This document shows, piece by piece, positions 24,899 through 32,257 of a DNA stretch of 33,210 nucleotides (position 1 is the stretch's first letter; each line of letters begins with the position of its first letter). The DNA comes from Actinomycetota bacterium (GTDB lineage: Bacteria > Actinomycetota > Thermoleophilia > UBA2241): the NCBI GenBank assembly GCA_012514235.1, contig JAAZAR010000072.1, forward strand, positions 1 through 33,210, read 5' to 3'. The position numbers were made by a program, and so were the translations under genes. The notes below the pieces were generated by a model. That model was not told the origin of the DNA. It was given only the letters and a program-made list of their open reading frames with translations, and searched no databases.

Positions 24899-27808
24899 AT
24901 GGACAACGTTCGCCCGCTCAGGCCGAAGAGACCGCCGAAGAAGCCGCGCCGCGATCCACGCACGCGGCTCCGTGTCGTCTTCGGCGTCATCGTCGCCGTC
25001 GTCATCCTGGTGGTCGTGTTCGCCAGCCGCATCCTCGGCTTCTACGCGGACTGGCTCTGGTTCGGCGAGGTCGACTTCCGCGGCGTGTTCTGGACGCGCT
25101 TCTGGACCCAGGTGCTGCTTGGGTTGGCCGCCTTCGCCATCTTCTTCGCCGTCATCTGGGCGAACGTCGAGCTCGCCCGGCGGCTGGCGCCAGACTTCCG
25201 CGCCGATGTCGACGGCACGCTGCTCGAGCCGCGCAGCCCCCTCGTGCGCAAGTGGGTCGGCATCGGCGGTGTCGTCGTCTCCGTGGTCGTGGCGTTCATC
25301 GCAGGGGTCTCCGCCTCGGGGTCCTGGCAGCAGGTCCTTCTGTACCTCAACCAGGCGCCGTGGGGGCAGCAGGATGCCCAGTTCGGACGCGACATCTCCT
25401 TCTTCGTGTTCTCGATCCCGTTCTGGCAGAGCGTCCTCGGCTTCGTCCTGGCCGCTCTGATCGTCGCGCTGGTGCTCGCCGCCATCGTCCACGTCATCAT
25501 GGGCGGTATCGAGATCAGGCAGAAGGCGGCCGGATCGGCGAACGCGGGCGAGGCAGGACCGTTCGCCCGCGTCCAGCAGTCTCCACAGGTGCCGCAGGTC
25601 GACGTCAAGCTCGCCGGCCGCGCCGTGGCACACCTCTCCGCGCTGCTGGCGGCCGTGTTCGTCGTCGTCGGCATCGGCCAGCTGTTCAAGGCCTGGGACC
25701 TCGTGTACTCCACGGCCGGCGCCATCTACGGCGCGGCGTACACGGACGTCGTCATCCGCCTGCCGATGGCCCGCGTCACCATGGTGGTCGCCTTCGTGCT
25801 CGCCGCCGCGCTGGTGTGGAACGCGCTGCGCCGGCGCCGCTGGTGGTGGGGTCCGCTCTCGATCGCCGTCTGGATCGGCGCCCTCATCGTCCTGCGCGGC
25901 ATCGTGCCTGAGGTCTACCAGTCGCTGATCGTCAATCCCAACCAGCTGAGCAAGGAGCGCGAGTACATCTCGCGCAACCTCGAGGCGACCCGCCAGGCCT
26001 ACGATCTCGAGTCGATCGTCCAGCGCCGCTTCGAGCCCGCGAGTGCGCTCACCCCGAAGGACCTCGACGAGAACCAGCCGACGCTGCGCAACATCCGCCT
26101 GTGGGACCCCAACACGCTCGTGACCAGCTACCGGCAGCTGCAGGAACTGCGCCCGTACTACGTGTTCCTGGACGCCGACATCGACAGGTACACGGTGAAC
26201 GGCGCATACCGTCAGACGATGCTCTCGGCCCGCGAGCTCAGCATCGAGGGTCTGCCGGAGCAGGCGCAGACGTGGGTCAACCAGCACATCACCTACACGC
26301 ACGGCTTCGGCGTCGCCATGAGCGCCGTGAACCAGGTGACCTCGGACGGCTCGCCCGACTTCCTGGTCCAGGACATCCCGCCGGTCAGCGTGAGTCCGGA
26401 GCTCGAGATCGAGCAGCCGCGCATCTACTACGGCGAGCGCGGCACGGAGTACAGCCTGGTCAACACCACGGAGGCCGAGTTCGACTTCCCGGGTCCCGGT
26501 GGAAGCGACGTGTACACCGACGGGTACGACGGCACCGGCGGCGTGCCCATCTCGCCGGTGCTCAACCGCCTCGCGTTCGCGGTCAGGTACGGGACGATCA
26601 AGTTCTTCACCACCTCGGCCATCACCGGGGAGAGCAGGATCATCTTCCGCAACAACATCCGCGAGCGGATCGAGACGGTGGCGCCCTTCCTGGAGCTGGA
26701 CCCCGATCCCTACATGGTGATCGCGGACGGCCGCCTCTGGTGGATCCAGGATGCCTACACGGTGACAGACCGCTACCCGTACGCGACCCCCGAGGCCGGC
26801 CTCAACTACATCCGCAACTCGGTCAAGATCGTCGTGGATGCCTACAACGGTTCGATGGCCTTCTACGTCTGGGACGAGGACGACCCCATCCTCCGTACGT
26901 ACCGGGAGATCTACCCCGACCTGTTCATGCCGAGGAACGAGGTGCCCGAGGGGCTGATCGAGCACGTGCGCTACCCCGAGGGACTCTTCGACATCCAGGC
27001 GCAGGTGTGGACGACCTATCACGTCGACGGCCCGGACATCCTCTACAACAAGGGCGACCAGTGGATGATCCCCGAGGGCGTGTCGATCGACGGCGGCGGG
27101 CCGATGCAGGCCTACTACGTCATCATGCGGCTGCCCGGCGAGGAAGAGGAGGAGTTCCTCCTCATGGTCCCCTTCGTCCCGAACGGCCGGCAGAACATGA
27201 TCGCCTGGCTTGGAGCGCGCAGCGACGTACCTGACTACGGCACGGCGCTCAACTTCCTCTTCTCCGAGAGCACGGTCGTGTTCGGCCCCAACCAGGTGGA
27301 GTCGGTCATCAACCAGGACCCCGAGATCTCCGCGCAGCGGACGCTCTGGGGTCAGCAGGGGTCGACCGTCATCCTCGGCAACCTGCTCGTGGTGCCCGTC
27401 GGCGACTCCCTGCTCTACGTGCAGCCGCTCTACCTGCAGAGCAACGAGACGCAGCTCCCCCAGCTCCAGCGCGTGATCGTGTTCTACCGGCCTCCGACGC
27501 TGACCGCCGCCGAGGGCGACGCCGAGCAGGTCGTCGTCATGAGAGGGACGCTGAACGAGGCGCTCGTCGCCGCCTTCGGCGAGAGCCCGGACACCGGCGA
27601 AGTGGCCGAGGGGACCGACGGCGAGACCGGAGGCCCGGCCGGCGGAGCCGCCGGTGTGGGCGCGGAGGCGCGCGCGCTCATCGAGCGCGCGAACGACGAG
27701 TTCGAGGCCGCTCAGCAGGCGCTGCGTGAGGGTGACTTCGCGGAGTACGGTCGCCGCATCGACGCCCTGGAGCAGGCCCTCGCGGACCTCCAGCGTCTCC
27801 AGCGCTGA
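24899..27808 (+). CDS. UPF0182 (COG1615) family membrane protein
   Basis: A 969-aa protein with a basic N-terminus (RPKRPPKKPRRDPR), then seven membrane segments within residues ~24-343 (for example VVFGVIVAVVILVVVF and VLGFVLAALIVALVL), then a large extracytoplasmic-type domain with conserved features of UPF0182 (YNGSMAFYVWDEDDPI near 648, a YVQPLYLQS block near 840). It ends in a Gly/acidic linker and a short coiled-coil tail (RALIERANDEFEAAQQAL). Family function is unknown; it is common in actinobacteria. No Shine-Dalgarno, so it is probably leaderless. No functional link to its neighbours is evident. Confidence 0.93.
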   Translation: MDNVRPLRPKRPPKKPRRDPRTRLRVVFGVIVAVVILVVVFASRILGFYADWLWFGEVDFRGVFWTRFWTQVLLGLAAFAIFFAVIWANVELARRLAPDFRADVDGTLLEPRSPLVRKWVGIGGVVVSVVVAFIAGVSASGSWQQVLLYLNQAPWGQQDAQFGRDISFFVFSIPFWQSVLGFVLAALIVALVLAAIVHVIMGGIEIRQKAAGSANAGEAGPFARVQQSPQVPQVDVKLAGRAVAHLSALLAAVFVVVGIGQLFKAWDLVYSTAGAIYGAAYTDVVIRLPMARVTMVVAFVLAAALVWNALRRRRWWWGPLSIAVWIGALIVLRGIVPEVYQSLIVNPNQLSKEREYISRNLEATRQAYDLESIVQRRFEPASALTPKDLDENQPTLRNIRLWDPNTLVTSYRQLQELRPYYVFLDADIDRYTVNGAYRQTMLSARELSIEGLPEQAQTWVNQHITYTHGFGVAMSAVNQVTSDGSPDFLVQDIPPVSVSPELEIEQPRIYYGERGTEYSLVNTTEAEFDFPGPGGSDVYTDGYDGTGGVPISPVLNRLAFAVRYGTIKFFTTSAITGESRIIFRNNIRERIETVAPFLELDPDPYMVIADGRLWWIQDAYTVTDRYPYATPEAGLNYIRNSVKIVVDAYNGSMAFYVWDEDDPILRTYREIYPDLFMPRNEVPEGLIEHVRYPEGLFDIQAQVWTTYHVDGPDILYNKGDQWMIPEGVSIDGGGPMQAYYVIMRLPGEEEEEFLLMVPFVPNGRQNMIAWLGARSDVPDYGTALNFLFSESTVVFGPNQVESVINQDPEISAQRTLWGQQGSTVILGNLLVVPVGDSLLYVQPLYLQSNETQLPQLQRVIVFYRPPTLTAAEGDAEQVVVMRGTLNEALVAAFGESPDTGEVAEGTDGETGGPAGGAAGVGAEARALIERANDEFEAAQQALREGDFAEYGRRIDALEQALADLQRLQR

Positions 27809-27880
27809 CCTGAGGCGCTCCTGGATGAGTGTTCCAGACGGTGCGTCGCCTGAAGTGACGATGCCTGCTTCTCGTGGAGC

Positions 27881-27911
27881 TGGACACCCTCGCCGTGTAG
27901 GGGCGTATACT
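27881..27911 (+). promoter_or_regulatory. Possible promoter upstream of the pilin pseudogene
   Basis: TGGACA (27881-27886) and TATACT (27906-27911) match -35 and -10 consensus well, but the spacer is 19 nt. It would start a transcript about 110 nt before the degenerate pilin. Confidence 0.45.
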
Positions 27912-28028
27912 TAGCGGTCAAATGGTCCACTGACCCATGCTTCCGCCGGACGCGGGTGGAGCCGCGTGTCCCTCCGGCCAGCCATCACGGTCGCGGACCT
28001 GCAACAGCCTGGCAGCGGAGGTGGGCGC

Positions 28029-28278
28029 ATGCGCTCTCCATTCGGCGGTCCCATGACGGCCTGCAACCGTACGTCCCGGTACGGCTGCAGGCGCAGCTTC
28101 AGCATGGTCGAGCCGCTCGTGACCGTCATCATCGCGGTCATCGTGTTCGTCGCGATGGAGCATCAGCGGCTTCTGCGGTCTGTCCGTCATCTACGGGTTC
28201 TCGCCGTCGACGCTCACGACGACCATCCTGGTCACGCAGACAGCACCAAGGTGGCGACAGCTGCCGCCGTTGGACTGA
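28029..28278 (+). pseudogene. Type IV pilin-like pseudogene with internal deletion and frameshift
   Basis: From ATG 28029 the frame encodes a pilin N-terminus, SFSMVEPLVTVIIAVIVFVAM, at the DNA level very similar to the start of the pilin at 32258. The prepilin cleavage Gly is lost (Arg-Ser in its place) and Leu after Glu is now Pro. After about 45 codons the pilin sequence breaks off. In another frame the last 30 codons read SPSTLTTTILVTQTAP to TGA 28276-28278, resembling the VTLTTIVMNP and AVLTTMIYRQ strand of the two intact pilins. About 100 codons of the middle appear deleted. The frame of the N-terminal part runs on into the next pilin gene, but that 509-codon frame is not a real protein. 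Confidence 0.65.
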
Positions 28279-28285
28279 CAAGCGG

Positions 28286-28399
28286 GCGGGGGCAGGCCCC
28301 CGCGAAGGAAGATCCTCACACCTCTCTCTGCCTCCGGAACAGGCACCATGTGAGGATCCCAGGGGCGCCGGGCCGGTCGCCAGAACCGCCCGGCGCCCC
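28286..28399 (+). ncRNA. Three-hairpin RNA element, copy 1 (3' end of pilin pseudogene)
   Basis: Hairpin 1: GCGGGGGC/GCCCCCGC (28286-28303). Hairpin 2: GATCCTCACA (28311-28320) with TGTGAGGATC (28349-28358), a perfect 10-bp stem. Hairpin 3: GGGGCGCCGGGC (28362-28373) with GCCCGGCGCCCC (28388-28399), terminator-like but with no T-tract. The loop of hairpin 2 contains CTGCCTCCGGA (28328-28338). The same order, stems and loop occur again at 31857. It could be the 3' UTR terminator of a pilin transcript or a small RNA. Confidence 0.5.
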
Positions 28400-28661
28400 G
28401 ACCACCAACATGAGACGCCCCAGTCCGGGGCGCAGGCGCCACCGGTCTAGACGATCGTTCCGTGGCTACGGTCACCGCCCTGGGGCAGAGTATCCATGCC
28501 GCCTGATGCTCTTGCCTCAGTGGCATTCATCCGACGGTACGGCCGAACGGGCGGGACTCAGGTTCCTCCCGTCGCTGCCGATAGCACAATCGTGGAGCAG
28601 TGCGGGTACTGGCACCCCGCGCATTCATAGAGCTCCCCCCGGCTATTGGGAGGAGTGCCAT
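28400..28661 (+). other. Leader region of the pilin operon
   Basis: No gene is visible. The stretch ends with a strong Shine-Dalgarno (GGAGGAG, 28649-28655) for the next pilin. No confident promoter could be picked out. Confidence 0.35.
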
Positions 28662-29495
28662 ATGTACAGCCTGGCAGCAAGGGACGAGGCGTCGCCCGTC
28701 GCACGGCGCGCGGCGCAACGGTCCGGATTCAGCTTCATCGAACTGCTGGTGACGGTCGTGCTCGCGGGCATCGCGTTCGCGGCCATGGTCCCGGCGTTCA
28801 TCAGCATCGAGAAAGCTTCTGCCGGCGACAGGGCGCGCCTCATCGCCGCCAACGTCGCCCAGGATCGCATCGAGAAGATCCGACTGCTCGCCTTCGACCA
28901 GATCGTCGACGACGCGTCACATCTGCAGTCGAGCACCTTCGCCGGCGGACAGTTCGGGACCGAGTACACGCCGCCGGGCTCGACCCGGCACTACAGCGTC
29001 GTCTACTCCATTGAGAACGTCCCGAGCACCGGCGCGGTCAACTACAAACGCATCAGCGTCACCGTCTCGTGGACGGCGCCGCCCGCGCCGGTGCGACCCG
29101 TCACCCTGACGACCATCGTGATGAACCCGGCGGCAGCGAGCGCAAGCTCGTCGCCGGCGCCGAGTCCTTCGGCCAGCCCGTCGACGAGCCCGTCGCCCAC
29201 TCCGAGTCCGCCGCCGGCGACGACCTACAAGCTCACGATCCTGGTCGACGAGAGCTACGTGAACCCTACGCTCGGAGTCACCGTCGTTCGCACGGACGTC
29301 ACCCCCAACGTGGCGGCGACGCCGGCGATGCAGGTGCCGACCCCGACGGCGCCGTCCGACTGGACGGGCCTTGCGCCCGGCACGTACCTCGTCACCTGCC
29401 ACTACTACAAGAACGGCAACACCAACAACCAGAAGACGCTGCAGCAGACCGTGTACATCGGGTCCGCCGACCAGACCTACACCTTCACCTTGTGA
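28662..29495 (+). CDS. Type IV pilin-like protein (prepilin N-terminal signal)
   Basis: A 277-aa prepilin. The cleavage/methylation motif is SGFSFIELLVTVVLAGIAF (residues ~24-42), with Gly before the mature Phe and Glu5 of the mature protein, followed by a hydrophobic helix and QDRIEKIRLLAF. A globular part ends at PVTLTTIVMN. Then comes a Ser/Pro linker (SPSASPSTSPSPTPSPPP) and a C-terminal beta-domain ending DQTYTFTL. ATG 28662 has GGAGGAG at a good distance. It would be processed by a prepilin peptidase and exposed on a pilus or pseudopilus. It overlaps the next gene by 1 nt. Confidence 0.88.
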   Translation: MYSLAARDEASPVARRAAQRSGFSFIELLVTVVLAGIAFAAMVPAFISIEKASAGDRARLIAANVAQDRIEKIRLLAFDQIVDDASHLQSSTFAGGQFGTEYTPPGSTRHYSVVYSIENVPSTGAVNYKRISVTVSWTAPPAPVRPVTLTTIVMNPAAASASSSPAPSPSASPSTSPSPTPSPPPATTYKLTILVDESYVNPTLGVTVVRTDVTPNVAATPAMQVPTPTAPSDWTGLAPGTYLVTCHYYKNGNTNNQKTLQQTVYIGSADQTYTFTL

Positions 29496-30187
29496 TGCAC
29501 GGCACGTCGACCCCTCAGGTGCGAGAGCACGGCATCACCCTCGTCGAGCTGCTGGTCGCGATGATCGTCCTCGGCGTCGTCACGACGCTGCTCCTCGTGA
29601 GCTGGACGTCGCTGCAGAAGTCCTACGCGCACTCTGTGAAGAGCAACAACGCTCGAGCCGAGGCGCGGGACGCGATGGCACGGATGAGCCGCGAGATCCG
29701 CGACGCGCAGCCGGCCGCGATCACCTCTCCGCCCAGCTCGCCGTTCACCCAGGCAGGACCGTACGAGGTGACCTTCTACTCGGCCTTCAACAGCAGCGGA
29801 GTGCGCGCCGACGGCAGCGGCATGGGCGCGCTGCGGCTCACGCGGATCTACCTCGACACGAGTGGCGGTGCCGCGCAGAAGAGGATCGTCTGGCAACGCG
29901 ACACCAATGACAGCGGCAGCTTTGATGGAGCGGACCGCACGATCGTCCTTGCGAGGGACGTGGTGAACTCGAGCGTGCCGAGTGTGGGGTCGCCGACCCC
30001 CGTCTTCACCTACGGCTACCGCGACGCCTCGGGGGACTACCAAGCCACCACCAGCGTCCCGAGCGCCGACCTGGGCACGATCGTCTCGGTCCACATCCAC
30101 CTGATCGTGGATGCGAATCTCGTGCGGGCGCCTGCGCCGGCTGATCTTCAGACCACCGTCCTACCACGTAACGCCCCCCAGAGATGA
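29495..30187 (+). CDS. Minor pilin, PilW/GspJ-like
   Basis: A 230-aa prepilin with motif HGITLVELLVAMIVLGVVTT (residues ~12-31), Gly at the cleavage site and Glu at mature position 5. The rest (ARAEARDAMARMSREIRDAQP, then beta-rich sequence) fits the PilW/GspJ minor pilin class, which helps initiate pilus assembly. ATG 29495 shares one base with the previous TGA. GTG 29492 is an alternative in-frame start one codon earlier. Confidence 0.82.
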   Translation: MHGTSTPQVREHGITLVELLVAMIVLGVVTTLLLVSWTSLQKSYAHSVKSNNARAEARDAMARMSREIRDAQPAAITSPPSSPFTQAGPYEVTFYSAFNSSGVRADGSGMGALRLTRIYLDTSGGAAQKRIVWQRDTNDSGSFDGADRTIVLARDVVNSSVPSVGSPTPVFTYGYRDASGDYQATTSVPSADLGTIVSVHIHLIVDANLVRAPAPADLQTTVLPRNAPQR

Positions 30188-30198
30188 GGAGGAGTCGG

Positions 30199-31854
30199 AT
30201 GCGCAGAACGACAAGGGAGTCCGGCGCAGCGCTGGTCCTTCTGCTGGGCGTCATCGCCACACTGGCCGTCCTGGCCGCGACGGCCGTCTTCGTGCTGGCC
30301 AACCAGCAGGGAGCGACGGCCGCCGACCGCACGAGAAGCGAGGCCTTCAACTACGCGGAGGCCGGTCTCGACAGCGCCGTCATGGCGGTGCGGACGACCA
30401 CCTGGCCTGCACCCGGTGGGGCCTTCGACCAAGCGACGCTGAGGGCCGCCTACGACGCCACCTACCCGCCCGGCAACCGGCCGGCGCTCACCATCAAGGT
30501 GTACGACAACCAGGCGACGGTCGACGAGGCGATCACCTGGGACAAGGGCGGCCCGACGTCCGCCACCACACCGGACGGCAAGCTGTGGGTCGAGTCGTCG
30601 GTCGCGTACAACGGCAAGACCTCTCGTGTCCGCACGCTCGTCGGACAGGTCAACTCCACAGGCAGCTTCAGCATGCCGGCCGCCGCCATCTACAGCGACG
30701 CCAACGTCGCGTTCACCTCGGGCGGCGGCGATGCCTTCGGCATCAAGTACCCGAGCGAGGCCAGCACCTCATGGGTGCCGGACACGGACAAGAACGCCGC
30801 CATCTATGCGGGCGGCAACTTCGTCGGCAACTGGAACACGGATCTCGCGCCGAACGGCGGTGCGGCGACTCTGCAGATCAAGACCAACGGCACCGTGTAC
30901 AACCCGAAGCTCAAAATCAATCCTGCCGTGGCGGGCAGCGGAGGCGTGCCGCCTCTCAGCACGGTGCTGCCCCAGGCGACCATAGACACGCTGAAGGCAG
31001 AGGCGATGGCGGGCAATCCCACCAAGGCCAATCCGGGCGGGACCATCGCAGACGCCGCCCTCATCGCGCAGCTGCAGCGGACAAGCCCGCAGACGTACAA
31101 CGCCACGACCGACCTGGTGGTGGACGGCGATCTCAAGCTTGGCGGCGGCGAGAGCTGGTTCAACTTCCGCTCGCTGTACGTGACCGGCAACCTCACGCTG
31201 AACGGCAACACCCACACGAACGCGACCGCGATCTACGTCGGCGGTACGTTCACGATCTCGGGCCCGTCGGGCACCAGCCAGTTCGGGCCGATCTACGTCC
31301 GCGGCAACGTCAACTGGGGCGGCGCCCTGACGATCAAGACCACGGACTACACCAATCCCGCAGCGGAGCCGGGTCCGATCTACGTGGGCGGCTCCTTCAC
31401 GTCGGCCGGCGGACCGTTCCAGCACGTCTTCGGTCCTGCCTATGTCCAGGGGGCAGTCACGTTCTCGGGCAACAACGCACAGATCCTCTGCCCGCTCCTG
31501 GTGTCACCGGGAGCGATCACGACGTCCGGCAGCGGCGGCTTCGGCACGGTCGACGACCCAATGATCCTCCTGGGTATCGACGACGGGACAGCAGCTACGC
31601 GGGCGATCCAGCTGAGCGCCGACGCCGTGCTGACCGGACTGGTCATCAACGTGGACGGCGGCGTCAACCTGAACAACGACGGGGACGGAACGTTCTTCAT
31701 CCGCGGCGCCGTCATGTCCACAGGCGACGTGCGCTTCACCAACAACGGCAACGTCGGCTACGATCCTCGGGCGTTGGCCAATCTGCAGATCACGGCAGCC
31801 ACGACGACCACGACCGTGGTGCCCGGCACCTGGCAGGAGCTGCCTGCGAACTGA
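30199..31854 (+). CDS. PilX-like protein with beta-helix repeat domain
   Basis: A 551-aa protein. The N-terminus, ESGAALVLLLGVIATLAVLA, and AFNYAEAGLDSAV after it match PilX-type minor pilin proteins. From residue ~320 it has repeated short strands of the form IYVGGTFTISG, IYVRGNVNWGG, IYVGGSFTSAGG and AYVQGAVTFSG, suggesting a beta-helix like that of polymer-forming surface proteins. I choose ATG 30199 because GGAGGAG (30188-30194) precedes it; ATG 30184 overlaps the upstream stop but has no Shine-Dalgarno. It ends with a Thr-rich segment. It is probably exported with the pilins; its exact role is unknown. Confidence 0.8.
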   Translation: MRRTTRESGAALVLLLGVIATLAVLAATAVFVLANQQGATAADRTRSEAFNYAEAGLDSAVMAVRTTTWPAPGGAFDQATLRAAYDATYPPGNRPALTIKVYDNQATVDEAITWDKGGPTSATTPDGKLWVESSVAYNGKTSRVRTLVGQVNSTGSFSMPAAAIYSDANVAFTSGGGDAFGIKYPSEASTSWVPDTDKNAAIYAGGNFVGNWNTDLAPNGGAATLQIKTNGTVYNPKLKINPAVAGSGGVPPLSTVLPQATIDTLKAEAMAGNPTKANPGGTIADAALIAQLQRTSPQTYNATTDLVVDGDLKLGGGESWFNFRSLYVTGNLTLNGNTHTNATAIYVGGTFTISGPSGTSQFGPIYVRGNVNWGGALTIKTTDYTNPAAEPGPIYVGGSFTSAGGPFQHVFGPAYVQGAVTFSGNNAQILCPLLVSPGAITTSGSGGFGTVDDPMILLGIDDGTAATRAIQLSADAVLTGLVINVDGGVNLNNDGDGTFFIRGAVMSTGDVRFTNNGNVGYDPRALANLQITAATTTTTVVPGTWQELPAN

Positions 31855-31856
31855 CG

Positions 31857-31966
31857 GCGGATCAGGCTCCGCAGAAGAGATCCTCGCACCTTTCTCTGCC
31901 TCCGGAACGGACATCGGGTGAGGGTCAAAGGGGCGCCGGGCGGATGCAAGATCCGCCCGGCGCCCC
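31857..31966 (+). ncRNA. Three-hairpin RNA element, copy 2 (3' end of the pilin operon)
   Basis: Hairpin 1: GCGGA/TCCGC (31857-31872). Hairpin 2: GATCCTC (31879-31885) pairs with GAGGGTC (31919-31925) with a G-T pair, and its loop holds CTGCCTCCGGA (31897-31907), as in copy 1. Hairpin 3: GGGGCGCCGGGCGGAT (31930-31945) with ATCCGCCCGGCGCCCC (31951-31966), a perfect 16-bp stem. It starts immediately after the PilX-like stop, so at minimum it ends that operon. The loop is exactly complementary to TCCGGAGGCAG (32242-32252), the ribosome binding site of the next pilin. Confidence 0.5.
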
Positions 31967-32059
31967 GCTCTTCCTGCGGTGTCCGGACGCTGCTCGTTGC
32001 CCAATCTGACAACACTCTCGCCAACGCTCGGGCGGACCGGTCCGTACTGGATGGTTTCA

Positions 32060-32087
32060 TTGCGGGTACCAGTAGTGTCACAATAAG
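32060..32087 (+). promoter_or_regulatory. Weak candidate promoter for the last pilin
   Basis: TTGCGG (32060-32065) and AATAAG (32082-32087) with a 16-nt spacer. If used, the transcript would have a leader of about 165 nt containing the structures at 32102-32213. Confidence 0.3.
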
Positions 32088-32101
32088 TGGCTGACCTCGC
32101 G

Positions 32102-32213
32102 CCGCCGGGTGCGGACGGTGCGCAGGGTCGAGCCAGCGGCGGGCGAACCATAAGGGACACCGCCCGGCGGGGCAACGGATGAGTCTGAGAGGGCTCATGC
32201 TTCCCGTTCCCCG
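32102..32213 (+). promoter_or_regulatory. Structured 5' leader of the last pilin gene with alternative pairings
   Basis: CGGGG-C-AACGGATGAG (32168-32183) can fold with CTCAT (32194-32198) and CCGTTCCCCG (32204-32213) into a long hairpin. CCGCCGGG (32102-32109) can instead pair with CCCGGCGG (32163-32170), which shares bases with the first hairpin, and CGGGCG (32140-32145) with CGCCCG (32161-32166). Competing folds just before a pilin ribosome binding site suggest a regulated leader. It matches no riboswitch class that I recognise. Confidence 0.4.
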
Positions 32214-32257
32214 GCCGATACAGCGACTGAGACTACCCGCTATCCGGAGGCAGGGTA

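Noticed and set aside
24893..27022. 709-codon open frame on the minus strand
   Set aside because: Antisense to UPF0182, which is clearly the coding strand.
28610..28624. Sigma-54-like TGGCAC element before the pilin
   Set aside because: The distance to the GC of the -12 element is two bases short, and sigma-54 is generally absent from actinobacteria.
27966..29495. 509-aa fusion protein of the pseudogene and the next pilin
   Set aside because: A strong Shine-Dalgarno and ATG at 28662 start the real pilin; the middle 180 codons have no protein-like pattern and cover the RNA element.
32139..32166. c-di-GMP-I riboswitch core (GGGCGAACC...GGGAC)
   Set aside because: It resembles the GGGCAAACC/GGGAC core but lacks the GNRA hairpin and the CGCAAAGCC segment.
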